In this document: piece by piece, positions 1 to 8,982 of the stretch | Position numbering within the stretch: the first letter of the stretch is position 1 | How the letters are laid out: the number at the start of each line of letters is the position of its first letter | DNA from: Flavobacterium sp. CS20 | Lineage (GTDB): Bacteria; Bacteroidota; Bacteroidia; Flavobacteriales; Flavobacteriaceae | Length of the DNA stretch: 64,000 nucleotides | NCBI RefSeq assembly: GCF_018080005.1 | Contig: NZ_CP073015.1 | Span: forward strand, 2,818,501-2,882,500 | Direction: 5' to 3' | The notes under the pieces: model-generated | The model's database searches: none | Told to the model about the DNA's origin: nothing | The model's input: only the letters and a program-made list of their open reading frames with translations | Program-made: the position numbers and the translations under genes

Positions 1-476
1 AATGGCGAGCTCAGTTCAACTGGATTTTGAGCCAACACAGTTTGCAAATCTTTAAGGTTTTTGATGGAGTTTATCTTTTCAAATGAAGCTTTTAGAGGTT
101 CAATACCTGTTTCATTTCTAGTATTGGTATCCATTATTGAGTTAAAAACTTGAATAGCTTTACCCTGATCAGAATCCGCTGAATATTTGCCAGAATCTTC
201 TGCTTTTTTTAAAATTTTTAAAACATCAGCATCGGTTTGTTTTCTTAAAATCCCAAAACCACCCCATCTGACTTGGTCGTCAGGAATTTCAGTGTTTTCA
301 ACCCATTTGCCATTGACATAAGTAAAAAAGTCGTCTTGTGGTCTTACCGAAGTGTCCATATATTCGGTTTCAATACCTGGTAAATCGGTTTCTGTTTTTG
401 GTTCATTTTGACATGCTATAATAAGCAGTGATAAACACACCAAAAGACCAAATGTTTTGAATTGTAAAGAGTTCAT
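1..476 (-). CDS. M13-family metallopeptidase (neprilysin/PepO-like), 3' part outside window
   Basis: Reading leftward from the ATG at 474-476, the frame stays open to the window edge, so only about 158 N-terminal residues are visible. They start with a lipoprotein signal peptide whose lipobox ends in I-A-C at about residue 22. After this comes the M13 N-terminal pattern, with a segment reading S-V-R-P-Q-D-D-F-F-x-Y-V-N-G-x-W near residues 43-58. M13 enzymes are zinc endopeptidases that cut oligopeptides outside the cytoplasm. The HExxH zinc motif lies further downstream and cannot be checked. The family call is inferred from the N-terminal domain only; a membrane-anchored periplasmic or surface location follows from the lipobox. 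Confidence 0.8.
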   Translation of the reverse strand, partial: MNSLQFKTFGLLVCLSLLIIACQNEPKTETDLPGIETEYMDTSVRPQDDFFTYVNGKWVENTEIPDDQVRWGGFGILRKQTDADVLKILKKAEDSGKYSADSDQGKAIQVFNSIMDTNTRNETGIEPLKASFEKINSIKNLKDLQTVLAQNPVELSSP

Positions 477-537
477 ATTTGTTGATTTAAGTTTATTTTC
501 AGTGTATTGGACATTATTTTTATAAAAAAGTTACATT

Positions 538-930
538 TCAGACCAAATTCAATTGAAATTTAGTTTCTCGCTCTAATGTTTCAACAAATTTTTGAAGTGA
601 AGCCTTGTCTGCAATTTGTGTGTTGATGCTAATTGAACGCTTTTTAGTTTTGATAACGATGTCACCAGCAAAAAATTCAACTTCTTTTATATCTTTAAAA
701 TATATTCTTGGCTAACCAAATTGTGATACAATCTTTTGGCTATCGTAACGGACAATTTGGTAATATAAAAATCCACACCATAAAATGATTTGTAGAAGTG
801 AAGCGATAAAAGTCAAAACATTTAGATCAGAAAATAAAAATCCCCACAGACAAACAAGAAAAAATATAATCACAAACACGCTGAATGTTCTAATAAATAA
901 ACTTCTTCTTTTGTTATACTTCACAACCAT
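538..930 (-). pseudogene. small membrane protein (131 codons) with an in-frame TAG stop
   Basis: The first 72 codons encode two strong hydrophobic helices (about residues 12-32 and 38-58). The frame then meets a TAG at 712-714, and continues open for 57 more codons to a TGA at 538-540. The part after the stop reads as a soluble beta-rich domain beginning P-R-I-Y-F-K-D-I and looks like the natural C-terminal half of a two-helix protein with a small cytoplasmic domain. I do not recognise the family; a bacterial PH-like (YdbT/YcxB-style) layout is possible. Because the same frame is coding-like on both sides, a single nonsense mutation is the simplest reading. The upstream half alone could still be made as a 72-residue membrane peptide. 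Confidence 0.6.
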
Positions 931-1003
931 AATTCAAATTTACAACATTTTTAAAAAACACATTGATGATTGAGAATGAAAGCATTTTTATTACTTTTAC
1001 GGC

Positions 1004-1783
1004 ATGGGATTAGATTTTTTAGACTTTAGAATTCTTGACCTTATCGATATTCTTTTGGTTGCTACTTTATTGTATTACATCTACAAACTAATTCGTGGAA
1101 CGGTAGCCATCAATATATTTATAGGTATTGTCATTATTTATTTAGTTTGGAAACTTACTGATTTTTTGAATATGGAAATGCTCAGCAGTTTTCTCGGACT
1201 GTTTAGCAGTGTTGGTGCTGTGATGCTTATTGTGGTTTTTCAACAAGAGATACGGAAGTTTTTTATTCTGATTGGTTCAACAAATATTACCAGTAAAAAT
1301 GGGATTTTTAAAAGTTTTAATTTCAGTAAACGTTCAACAGAAGACTTAAGTCATATTGATGAGGTGGTTAATGCTTGCCAAAAAATGAGTGAAACTAAAA
1401 CAGGTGCTTTAATAGTGATAAGACGAAATTCTAATCTAGATTTTGTTAAAAATACAGGTGATCAGATGGACATCAAAATTAATGAACCCATTATTCAATC
1501 TATATTTTATAAAAACAGTACTCTACATGACGGTGCTTTGATAATTGAAGGTAAAAAAATCACAGCCACCCGTGCAATTTTGCCTGTTTCAAACGACCGA
1601 AAAATTCCTTTAAGGTTTGGATTAAGGCATCGTCTTGCGGTTGGCATTACTGAAAAAACAGATGCCTTAGCTCTTGTAGTGAGTGAAGAAACAGGACAGA
1701 TTTCTTATTTAAAAAACGGAGACTTTTGTTTCTTTAAAGATGAACAAGATTTAGTAGATAAAATTAAAAATGACTTAATCTAA
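1004..1783 (+). CDS. dacA: diadenylate cyclase DacA/CdaA (c-di-AMP synthase)
   Basis: This 259-residue protein makes c-di-AMP from two ATP molecules. It has three N-terminal membrane helices (about residues 12-30, 34-52 and 60-82) followed by a cytoplasmic DAC domain. The two catalytic signatures are intact: D-G-A at 176-178 and R-H-R at 208-210. Length and order match the CdaA branch (membrane-bound, one per genome in many Firmicutes and Bacteroidota). In this position it stands alone, with a convergent thioredoxin-like gene 14 bp downstream. c-di-AMP is known to act in potassium, osmotic and cell-wall control; no receptor or phosphodiesterase gene is obvious next to it. The start is the ATG at 1004; no alternative start fits the first helix. 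Confidence 0.93.
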   Translation: MGLDFLDFRILDLIDILLVATLLYYIYKLIRGTVAINIFIGIVIIYLVWKLTDFLNMEMLSSFLGLFSSVGAVMLIVVFQQEIRKFFILIGSTNITSKNGIFKSFNFSKRSTEDLSHIDEVVNACQKMSETKTGALIVIRRNSNLDFVKNTGDQMDIKINEPIIQSIFYKNSTLHDGALIIEGKKITATRAILPVSNDRKIPLRFGLRHRLAVGITEKTDALALVVSEETGQISYLKNGDFCFFKDEQDLVDKIKNDLI

Positions 1784-1796
1784 AATTAACGCAATC

Positions 1797-2099
1797 TTAA
1801 TCAAGTTTGTCGTTTTTTAGAGTCGATAATAAGTCGTTAGCTTCCATAAAGCCACTTTTTCGCCATACCATTTCTCCAGATTTATAAATAACAAAAGTTG
1901 GAAGTGTTTTAATACGAAGTGCTTCCGCAAGCTCTTGGTTTTTATCTACATTGATTTTTATGACTTTAGCTTTGTCTCCCATTGCAAAGACAACATCTTT
2001 TAGGATTGGGTGTACATGCTTGCAATTTTCATCCCATTCTGTATAAAAGTTTAATAAAATAGGAACTTGTAAATCAATGATTTCACCAAACTTTGACAT
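1797..2099 (-). CDS. thioredoxin-fold protein lacking a CxxC motif
   Basis: The 100-residue protein has the length and pattern of a thioredoxin: a hydrophobic strand ending in F-Y-T-E-W at 18-22, the active-site helix, and the cis-proline loop T-L-P-T-F around residue 67. Where active thioredoxins have W-C-G-P-C this protein has W-D-E-N-C (residues 22-26), so only the second cysteine remains. It cannot form the usual intramolecular disulfide. It might work as a monothiol protein, a chaperone-like thioredoxin or a redox-inactive paralogue. There is no signal peptide, so it should be cytoplasmic. It converges with dacA and nothing in its surroundings points to a partner. Confidence 0.8.
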   Translation of the reverse strand: MSKFGEIIDLQVPILLNFYTEWDENCKHVHPILKDVVFAMGDKAKVIKINVDKNQELAEALRIKTLPTFVIYKSGEMVWRKSGFMEANDLLSTLKNDKLD

Positions 2100-2853
2100 A
2101 ATTCATCAAATTTATTTTTAACTAAAGTAATACAATTAATACTGATAAACAAGTATTTTGGTTTTCAAAACCCTATTCTCGATACACTTTTCATAACCTT
2201 TTTGGTTGAGAAAAGCACTCCAATTGATCTATTCTTGACTTTATCATAATCGAACTCACGGAATATATAAAAAATATATGTTGGCAATAGTGGTCAATTT
2301 TAGTCTGGGTTTCCTCAGAAAGTCAGAATTTAAAGTTATAGATTTCGGGTTTGTTATAACCTGAGTTCGATTTATTGAAAGCTGTAAATCAGATGATTAT
2401 ATCTTTTTGTTAGCAAATTTTGTCATTTCGACGAAGAATGAGGAGAAATCTCATCCTATTGAGATGTCTCGTCGCTCATGCTTCGCTCTTTCGACATGAC
2501 AAATGATTAAATATCTGTATTTTATATGAATATATTTTATTGGAATTTATATCGAACTCACGTTGTTATAAATAGAATGGCTCCAATCTAACTATTTAAA
2601 ACCGTTGAAACGCTATGGATTGCAAATATTAGATTGTGAATGGATTTATCCATTTTTTATGATTTCAATTTCTTCCCTGTAAGTCATTGGAATAAATTTT
2701 AACACATTCATCCCAAGGAAAATGATAGGCTAATTTTACCCATCTATTATTTTGACTTAAATTCATTTGGCAAAGATTACCAAATTCTTCAAGTTTAATT
2801 ACTGAAATTGTGAAGTCAGCTGAGGAATTGAAACGGATAGCAGGTTTCTGCTC
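2100..2853. other. 754-bp gene-free gap filled with IS remnants and a MITE-like insertion
   Basis: No intact gene is visible. From 2312 to about 2620 the DNA matches a repeat also present at 24832-24930, interrupted by a 203-bp insertion (separate entry). From about 2664 to 2850, minus strand, there is a readable stretch with N-R-W-V-K-L-A and P-W-D-E motifs. These resemble the N-terminal end of IS5-superfamily (IS1182-like) transposases of Bacteroidota. It stops at a TGA and has no start, so it is a remnant. A further 12-base segment at 2249-2260 matches the right end of the 203-bp insertion. The IS family assignment is by eye and tentative. Confidence 0.5.
2360..2562. mobile_element. 203-bp MITE-like element with terminal inverted repeats and 9-bp target duplication
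   Basis: The left end CCTGAGTTCGAT and the right end ATCGAACTCACG are inverted repeats matching at 11 of 12 positions. The element is flanked on both sides by the direct repeat TTGTTATAA (2351-2359 and 2563-2571). The same flanking sequence exists uninterrupted, with one TTGTTATAA, at 24871-24879, which is in effect the empty site. Inside lies a long imperfect palindrome (about 2424-2508) of the TCATTTCGACGAAG type, similar to dispersed palindromes I know from other Flavobacteriia. It has no coding capacity, so it would have been moved in trans by an unidentified transposase. Confidence 0.75.
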
Positions 2854-3759
2854 CTAATCATCATATATTATTTTGTTTTCTGCTTTTTTAGTTTTGGCAT
2901 ATTGAAAGCCGTCTTGCCACCATTGGGTCATCAACTCTTTGTTGAAGATTAATGAATTTTCTGTAAGCTGAATGGGCGTGTAATACAAATTGAGCTTGAC
3001 TTGGCGTTGTATGGAGGCAAGTTTACCTTCGCGAACATCGTGTTTTTCGACTTGGTCAAGCATAAAGCCAAACAGATTCATTAGGAGTGAAAAAGGGTTT
3101 TTGCCCAAAATTTTGTTGTGCTCCATATTTTCGGCTTCGAGAATGATGGCATCAATTTCGGTTGCACCGCGACGAACGGCTTCCCTGATGGGCACCATGC
3201 TACCAAAACCACCATCGGCATAGTCTGAACCGTTTTTGGAAGCTAAACTCATAAATGGCACAAAATTAGACGACATCCAAATCCAATCAACAAAATCTTC
3301 ATAATTAAAATCGTGTATAGATTTGTATTCTATTTTGTTTTTGGTAAGGTTAGATACTGTAACCACTACATCTTTACCACAACAGCGTGCTTGTTCAAAC
3401 TCTGATTTTGAGAAGTGTTTTAGAATGGTTTTTCGCAGATTTTTACTTTCTCCAAAGGTGCGTTTGCGCTTGATGAACTGTATTACGGTGTTGAGATAGT
3501 TAATGGTAACAAACTCGCGGTTGTCTTTTTTTCGTGTTATAAATGGATTTAAACTAAAAATATCCGATTGACAGACGTTGGTATAAATCTGTTTGACTTT
3601 TTGAGTATCGCCGAGTGCTAATTGCGATATCAACAAGCTTCCCGTAGATGAGCCTACAAAAAGTTTGTAGTCGTGCTGAACGACATCAATAAGGTATTCG
3701 GCTACACCGCCGGCAAAAGCACCTTTGCTTCCACCGCCAGAAATGACTAAAGCTCTCAT
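2854..3759 (-). CDS. patatin-like phospholipase / acyl hydrolase
   Basis: This 301-residue protein carries the patatin Ser-Asp dyad. The oxyanion-hole motif S-G-G-G-S-K-G is at residues 7-13, the nucleophile elbow G-S-S-T-G at 36-40 (Ser38), and the D-G-G motif at 182-184 (Asp182). Patatins hydrolyse acyl chains from phospholipids and related lipids. There is no signal peptide, so it should be cytoplasmic or delivered to the membrane from inside. Its start overlaps the stop of the M1 aminopeptidase gene by four bases (ATGA), so the two are almost certainly co-transcribed, with the aminopeptidase first. The substrate cannot be inferred. Confidence 0.88.
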   Translation of the reverse strand: MRALVISGGGSKGAFAGGVAEYLIDVVQHDYKLFVGSSTGSLLISQLALGDTQKVKQIYTNVCQSDIFSLNPFITRKKDNREFVTINYLNTVIQFIKRKRTFGESKNLRKTILKHFSKSEFEQARCCGKDVVVTVSNLTKNKIEYKSIHDFNYEDFVDWIWMSSNFVPFMSLASKNGSDYADGGFGSMVPIREAVRRGATEIDAIILEAENMEHNKILGKNPFSLLMNLFGFMLDQVEKHDVREGKLASIQRQVKLNLYYTPIQLTENSLIFNKELMTQWWQDGFQYAKTKKAENKIIYDD

Positions 3760-5840
3760 AATATTTTATTTAGATAAGTGATTGTTTTAGTATCTAATCT
3801 TGGTTTTAAGTTATCGATTTGTGTTTTATAAGTCGGATTTTTGAGTAAAGTTTTAAACAATTTTCTACAAAAATCTCTAAAACGCCAAGTGTGATGAAAA
3901 CAGCCGTCTAATAAATTAATGATAGTTTGGTCTGAAAATGTATCGATTTGATAGAGATAACCAAAGGCGTGTTCCCGAATCTGAAATCTGTATTTTGGTG
4001 ATGTGTATTGTTCTAAGTCTTGATAGGTTTGTGATGTTTTGTCAGCTTGAAATTCGGGCGTTGCCAAATTGAGCGTAAGCCAGAGTTGTTTCAAGTTTTT
4101 ATCTCGAAACCCTTCTTGGTTTTGCATTTGTGTTAAATATCGTTTTCGGTCTTCAGGAAAATTCATCCAAAGATTTAAAAAGGCATTTTCACGGGTTTGG
4201 TATGATTGGTCTTCAAGTAAACTTTCGTATTCTGTTTTTAATGCTAAAGGTATTTGAGTCAAACTTTCAGATATGGCTTGCCTGACCCAAAGGTCACTTG
4301 TGTTGAAAGCCTTTTTGTAAAGCTGTATCACTTTATCATTAGCAGGTGCGTTGGCTAATTGATAGACAGCTTCTTGAGCGATGTAAATATTGAGAGGAAA
4401 TTCTAAAGCAGTTTCAATGGCTTCTATTTTATTATTTATACTCAAAGGTCGTTTGACAATCAATTCAAAATATTTAGGAATAAATAATGAAGTTTCAAGT
4501 CTCGCTAAAGCTTGTTTTGCTTGAAAAGCGGACTGTTTAAACCATTGCTGTTCAAAGTCTGACAAATCAATATTGGTTAATGCCTTGACTTCGTTCATAA
4601 AATTATCAGTAGTGACGTTTTGAAATGCATATTTATTTAAGAAATTCTGCACCGCTTGGTCAAAAATCTCTTCGCCTACAATTTGATTGAGCATAAATAT
4701 CGCCCAAGCACCTTTTTGGTAATAGGTTAATGAGCTGGCATTGGGTTTCAGTAGTTTTTCGCCTTGGCCATTGTCACTTGCAGTTTTTAGAGATTCAGCA
4801 TATTCATAAAGTTTGTGGTAAAAATAATTGTCGCCAAATATCTGTTGTTCAGCTAAAAGTGCGTAGTAAGTCGCAAAACCTTCATGAAGCCAATGATGTT
4901 CTGAATTTGTTTCTGTAATTAAATTGCCAAACCATTGATGAGCTAATTCATGGGCGTTGACATTGACATAATTTCTATCAAAATATCCGATGCTATCAAC
5001 CACAAAAGCATCAGAAAAAATGGTCAACGAAGTGTTTTCCATACCGGCATATAAAAAATCTCTTACAGGAACTTGTTTGTAATTTTGCCAAGGATATTTC
5101 ACACCAATCTTGTTTTCAAAATAATCAAATATTTCTTTGGTATGTCTATAAGTTGGTTCTAATAAAAGAGAATCTTTTTTTAGCAAATATTGATGTAGCT
5201 CAACTCCAGAAGCTGATTGATTGATTTTTCTGATATAATCACCAACACTTATGGCAACCAAATAACTGCTCATAGACTTTTGCATATCATAAGACCAACG
5301 GCTTAAACTATCGTTTTCTCTCCATTGCTCTATGAGTTTGCCATTAGCTAAAGCACCGTAGTGTTTTGGGATAATGAGTGAAAGATCAAATTCAATTTTG
5401 TCATTCATATCATCAATACTCGGTAGCCAATGTGAGGTGTATTTGCCTTGACCTTGGGTAAAAATTTGATCGTTTGATTTTGTGTCGTCTTCAAAACCAA
5501 CAAAATATAGTGTTTGTTTGGGTTTGGCTTGATAGCTAAAATTGATGTTGTAAATTTTATCAGGTTTAAAATTGCCTACAAACCAAATTTTATCAGTAGA
5601 AATATTTAGTAACACTTCAGCGTTTGAATTTATCAATTGAGCTGACATATTTTTAGCATCTAAAAAAATTGAATCGGTCTCTTTAGCGACATTAAAACTG
5701 AATGTTATTTTGCCTGAAACACTTTGGGTATTAAGATTTGGTTGAATTTCGGCTGAAATTTGTCGGATATCAAAATTTTTGTTTTGAGCTATTATTGAAG
5801 AAAAACAAAGTAAAAATCCTATGAAATACAGTCTAATCAT
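3756..5840 (-). CDS. secreted M1-family aminopeptidase
   Basis: A 694-residue zinc aminopeptidase with an N-terminal signal peptide (about residues 1-19). The substrate-anchoring G-M-E-N motif is at 266-269. The zinc site H-E-L-A-H is at 297-301 with the third ligand Glu320 in L-H-E-G-F, the normal M1 spacing. The N-terminal beta domain and C-terminal helical repeats match the family in length. The enzyme removes N-terminal residues from peptides, probably in the periplasm. A patatin gene follows with a 4-bp overlap. The function fits a peptide-scavenging marine flavobacterium, in line with other exported peptidases in this window. Confidence 0.93.
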   Translation of the reverse strand: MIRLYFIGFLLCFSSIIAQNKNFDIRQISAEIQPNLNTQSVSGKITFSFNVAKETDSIFLDAKNMSAQLINSNAEVLLNISTDKIWFVGNFKPDKIYNINFSYQAKPKQTLYFVGFEDDTKSNDQIFTQGQGKYTSHWLPSIDDMNDKIEFDLSLIIPKHYGALANGKLIEQWRENDSLSRWSYDMQKSMSSYLVAISVGDYIRKINQSASGVELHQYLLKKDSLLLEPTYRHTKEIFDYFENKIGVKYPWQNYKQVPVRDFLYAGMENTSLTIFSDAFVVDSIGYFDRNYVNVNAHELAHQWFGNLITETNSEHHWLHEGFATYYALLAEQQIFGDNYFYHKLYEYAESLKTASDNGQGEKLLKPNASSLTYYQKGAWAIFMLNQIVGEEIFDQAVQNFLNKYAFQNVTTDNFMNEVKALTNIDLSDFEQQWFKQSAFQAKQALARLETSLFIPKYFELIVKRPLSINNKIEAIETALEFPLNIYIAQEAVYQLANAPANDKVIQLYKKAFNTSDLWVRQAISESLTQIPLALKTEYESLLEDQSYQTRENAFLNLWMNFPEDRKRYLTQMQNQEGFRDKNLKQLWLTLNLATPEFQADKTSQTYQDLEQYTSPKYRFQIREHAFGYLYQIDTFSDQTIINLLDGCFHHTWRFRDFCRKLFKTLLKNPTYKTQIDNLKPRLDTKTITYLNKIL

Positions 5841-5898
5841 AGGCTAAAAATACAGTTTGATTTTGAATAAGAGAAAAAAATATAAAGGAAAGCAAAAT

Positions 5899-6534
5899 TT
5901 ATTTTTCTTTAACCACAACAACAGAAGCCTTAACGCCAGTCAGTAAATTCCATACATTGTTAGAAACTACAAATCCAGCGTCGTCAGCAATACGAAGTTG
6001 AGCTGTGTTTGGACCTGATTGGCCTTGGTTGAGGGCAACAAACACAATTTTGTTGAAACCGACTTTCATCGGAATATCTAAAACGGTAAAACCTGGTCTG
6101 AGTAAAACATTTTCGGCTACAATTTCGCCGTTCAACAATACATTGACGCGATCGCCATCAAAAGCCATGTGGTCTCGAAACATGACTTTCATTTTATCAG
6201 AATTGCTATTGATGACGCCAAAATCCATATCGTTTTTGTATTTTTCACGGTCAAAATTTTTGCCTTCGTCACCTGTTTTGACTTTATATTGGCTATCCCA
6301 AACATTTCCAGGATCGCTGTATTTACTCTTGGCCGTAAAGTCAACGCCTTGTTCTTTATTTTTATTTAAAAACATCCCTTCTTCCTCACGATTAGGAATG
6401 CCAAATGTGCTATTGGTTGATTTAGAGTTATTTGAAGAAAAAATATTACCACTTGATGTCCTGTTGCTCGCATCAATTTGAGCAAAAGACACCGAACAAA
6501 ACAGCAAAAGCAAGAAAGTTAATATTGATTTCAT
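5899..6534 (-). CDS. exported protein of unknown function
   Basis: The 211-residue product starts with a typical signal peptide (M-K-S-I-L-T-F-L-L-L-L-F-C, cleavage near S-F-A-Q at 19). A Ser/Asn/Thr-rich low-complexity stretch follows to about residue 45, then a charged middle part. The C-terminal part (about 115-205) alternates hydrophobic residues like a beta-sandwich. I recognise the general type as a conserved hypothetical protein of Flavobacteriia, without a function. It ends 58 bp from the M1 aminopeptidase start and is divergent from the broken gldA, so the two genes share an upstream region of 120 bp. Confidence 0.75.
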   Translation of the reverse strand: MKSILTFLLLLFCSVSFAQIDASNRTSSGNIFSSNNSKSTNSTFGIPNREEEGMFLNKNKEQGVDFTAKSKYSDPGNVWDSQYKVKTGDEGKNFDREKYKNDMDFGVINSNSDKMKVMFRDHMAFDGDRVNVLLNGEIVAENVLLRPGFTVLDIPMKVGFNKIVFVALNQGQSGPNTAQLRIADDAGFVVSNNVWNLLTGVKASVVVVKEK

Positions 6535-6654
6535 AAAACAAATATAATCAGATTAATCAAATAGACTTACTATCAAAATGTTAAGATTGTTATTTTATAA
6601 AACAAAAAATCACAAAAATCCATTATGTTTGAGTTTTATAAATTTAAACACTAC

Positions 6655-7555
6655 ATGGCAATATCTGCAAAATCTATAACAAAATATTATCAATCTCAAA
6701 AGGCTTTAGATGAGGTAAGTTTTGATATTCCAAAGGGTCAAATTGTTGGGTTTTTAAGGTAAAACGGAGCAGGCAAATCTACCATGATGAAAATCCTTAC
6801 AGGATATATCAACAATTATAAAGGTCTTGCAAAAATTAATGATACCAACATTAAAGATAATGCTCAAAATGTTCAACGCCAAATCGGTTATTTGCCCGAG
6901 CATAATCCGTTATATTTAGATATGTATGTCAAAGAATTTTTAAAATTTAATGTTGATATATACAAATGCTCACCCAAACGAATTCACGAGGTTATTGAGC
7001 TTACAAATTTAGGAAGCGAATCGCATAAAAAAATCCATCAGTTGTCCAAAGGTTATCGCCAACGCGTTGGTTTAGCTTCTTGCTTTGGTTCACGATCCAG
7101 AAATATTAATTTTAGACGAACCAACAACGGGTCTTGATCCCAATCAATTGGTTGAAATACGTCATCTGATAAAAACTATTGGGCAAAACAAAACAACGCT
7201 TTTATCAACACACATCATGCAAGAAGTCGAAGCTATTTGTAATCGAGTAATCATCATGAATCACGGTCAGTTGGTAGCCGATGAAATGTTAGAAGATTTA
7301 GCCCATAACCAACAACAAATTATACATGTTGAGTTTGATTATAGTGTTGAGTTAGAAGCTTTAGAACGTCTTGATAAAGTTAAAAAAGCCAAAGAAATTG
7401 GATTATACGAATACGAATTGTATTTTGAAACTTCAATCGATATGCGCTCTTATGTATTTGATTTTGCTCACGATATTGGATTAAAAATAAAAACCCTCAA
7501 CCGAAAACATCAAAGCTTAGAAGATTTATTTAGAGAATTAACCGTTAAAACATAA
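6655..7555 (+). pseudogene. gldA: gliding-motility ABC transporter ATPase GldA, broken by a stop and a frameshift
   Basis: GldA is the ATP-binding subunit of the GldA-GldF-GldG exporter, linked to flavobacterial gliding. Read through its lesions the product is about 300 residues: Walker A, the signature L-S-K-G-Y-R-Q-R and Walker B I-L-I-L-D-E-P are all recognisable, as is the C-terminal domain. Lesion one is a TAA at 6760-6762 (codon 36) just before N-G-A-G-K-S of the Walker A loop. Two offsetting one-base slips would restore G-K-N-G-A-G-K-S there. Lesion two is one extra T at about 7079-7081, between the signature and Walker B, after which A-L-V-H-D-P-E-I resumes in the next frame. No functional ATPase should result. 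gldF and gldG are not in view. Confidence 0.85.
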
Positions 7556-7560
7556 ATTTT

Positions 7561-8898
7561 ATGAAAACCCTTTTAAAATTAGCTGTTTTTATTTTCGTAT
7601 CTAATATTTATGCTCAACAAAGTCAAAAAATATACAATATCATAGACAGTGTTTCAGCTGAACATATAGAAAAAGACATTCGAAAATTAGCAGGATTTGG
7701 AACAAGAAATACCTTTAGTGATACATTGAGCGAAACCCGCGGTATTGGTGCGGCAAGACGATGGATAAAAGCAGAATTTGATAAAATTTCAAAAGAATGT
7801 AATGGTTGTTTAGAAGTGTTTTATCACCGCACAATGGTTACTACCGACATGGGAAAACGTGTGCCAAAAGATGCTGAAGTTGTCAATGTGGTGGCTATTT
7901 TGAGAGGAACTCAAAATCGAAATTCGTTTGTGATGATGAGTGGCGATATAGATTCCAGAGCGTCTGATACTCAAGATTTCACAACCGATGCACCAGGTGC
8001 TAATGACAATGCAAGTGGAATGGCAGGCACAATTGAAGCGGCTCGCGTTTTGTCTCAATATAAATTCAAAAACAGCATAGCTTTTGTTGGACTAAGCGGA
8101 GAGGAACAAGGTCTTTTTGGTGGACAATTTTTGGCTAAATATGCTCAAGATAATAATTGGAACATCATTGGTGTTTTTAACAATGACATGATAGGCAATA
8201 TTCAAGGTATTGATGGCGTGATTGATAACCGTAGTTTTAGAATTTTTAGCGAAGCCCATAATCCCACAGAAACAGAACGAGAGAGAATTATGAAACGTTA
8301 TTATGGTGGTGAAGTCGATGGTAAATCTCGTCAATTGGCCAGATATATTCACAAAACCGTCAAAACTTATATGCCAGAAATGAACCCAATGATGATTTAT
8401 AGATTAGATCGTTTTGGTCGTGGTGGCTATCATAAACCTTTTAACGACATAGGTTTTGCTGGCATTAGAATTATGGAAGCTCATGAAAATTATATTTGGC
8501 AACATCAAGATGTTCGTGTTGAAAACGGGATAGAATATGGCGATGTTGTTAAGCATGTCAATTTTGATTATGCTAAAAAACTTACGGCAGTCAATGCCAT
8601 TAATTTGGCAAGTTTAGGTTGGGCACCATTACAACCTGAAAATGTAGAAATCGGTGGAGCTGTTCAGCCATCTACAACATTAAAGTGGAAAAAATCTGAA
8701 GACACAAATGTGAAAGGCTATAAAATTTATTGGCGTGAAACCACTTCACCAATTTGGCAATACAGTCGTTATGTTGGTGATGTCAACGAGTTTACACTAA
8801 AAAATATTGTTATTGATAATTATTTGTTCGGTGTTGCTACTGTTGGCAAAAACGGCTTTGAAAGTGTGGTTTCGTTTCCTTCTGGCATATTGAGATAA
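7561..8898 (+). CDS. exported M28-family peptidase with C-terminal FnIII-like domain
   Basis: The 445-residue protein has a signal peptide (about 1-18), an M28 zinc-peptidase domain and, after residue about 360, a short domain that looks like fibronectin type III. Visible M28 motifs are G-A-N-D-N-A-S-G (146-153, bridging Asp149), S-G-E-E-Q-G (179-184, Glu pair) and N-N-D-M-I-G (Asp209). The usual first ligand motif H-x-D reads D-I-D (129-131), so the canonical zinc histidine is an aspartate. I believe related flavobacterial proteins share this, but cannot check. It starts 5 bp after the gldA remnant and may use its promoter. Confidence 0.88.
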   Translation: MKTLLKLAVFIFVSNIYAQQSQKIYNIIDSVSAEHIEKDIRKLAGFGTRNTFSDTLSETRGIGAARRWIKAEFDKISKECNGCLEVFYHRTMVTTDMGKRVPKDAEVVNVVAILRGTQNRNSFVMMSGDIDSRASDTQDFTTDAPGANDNASGMAGTIEAARVLSQYKFKNSIAFVGLSGEEQGLFGGQFLAKYAQDNNWNIIGVFNNDMIGNIQGIDGVIDNRSFRIFSEAHNPTETERERIMKRYYGGEVDGKSRQLARYIHKTVKTYMPEMNPMMIYRLDRFGRGGYHKPFNDIGFAGIRIMEAHENYIWQHQDVRVENGIEYGDVVKHVNFDYAKKLTAVNAINLASLGWAPLQPENVEIGGAVQPSTTLKWKKSEDTNVKGYKIYWRETTSPIWQYSRYVGDVNEFTLKNIVIDNYLFGVATVGKNGFESVVSFPSGILR

Positions 8899-8982
8899 AA
8901 TATAAATCGAAAATTTAACTTTGATTATGTAACCTAGGGTTGTTTTTTACGTATAAATATATGTAGAAACAATTTTAACAGG

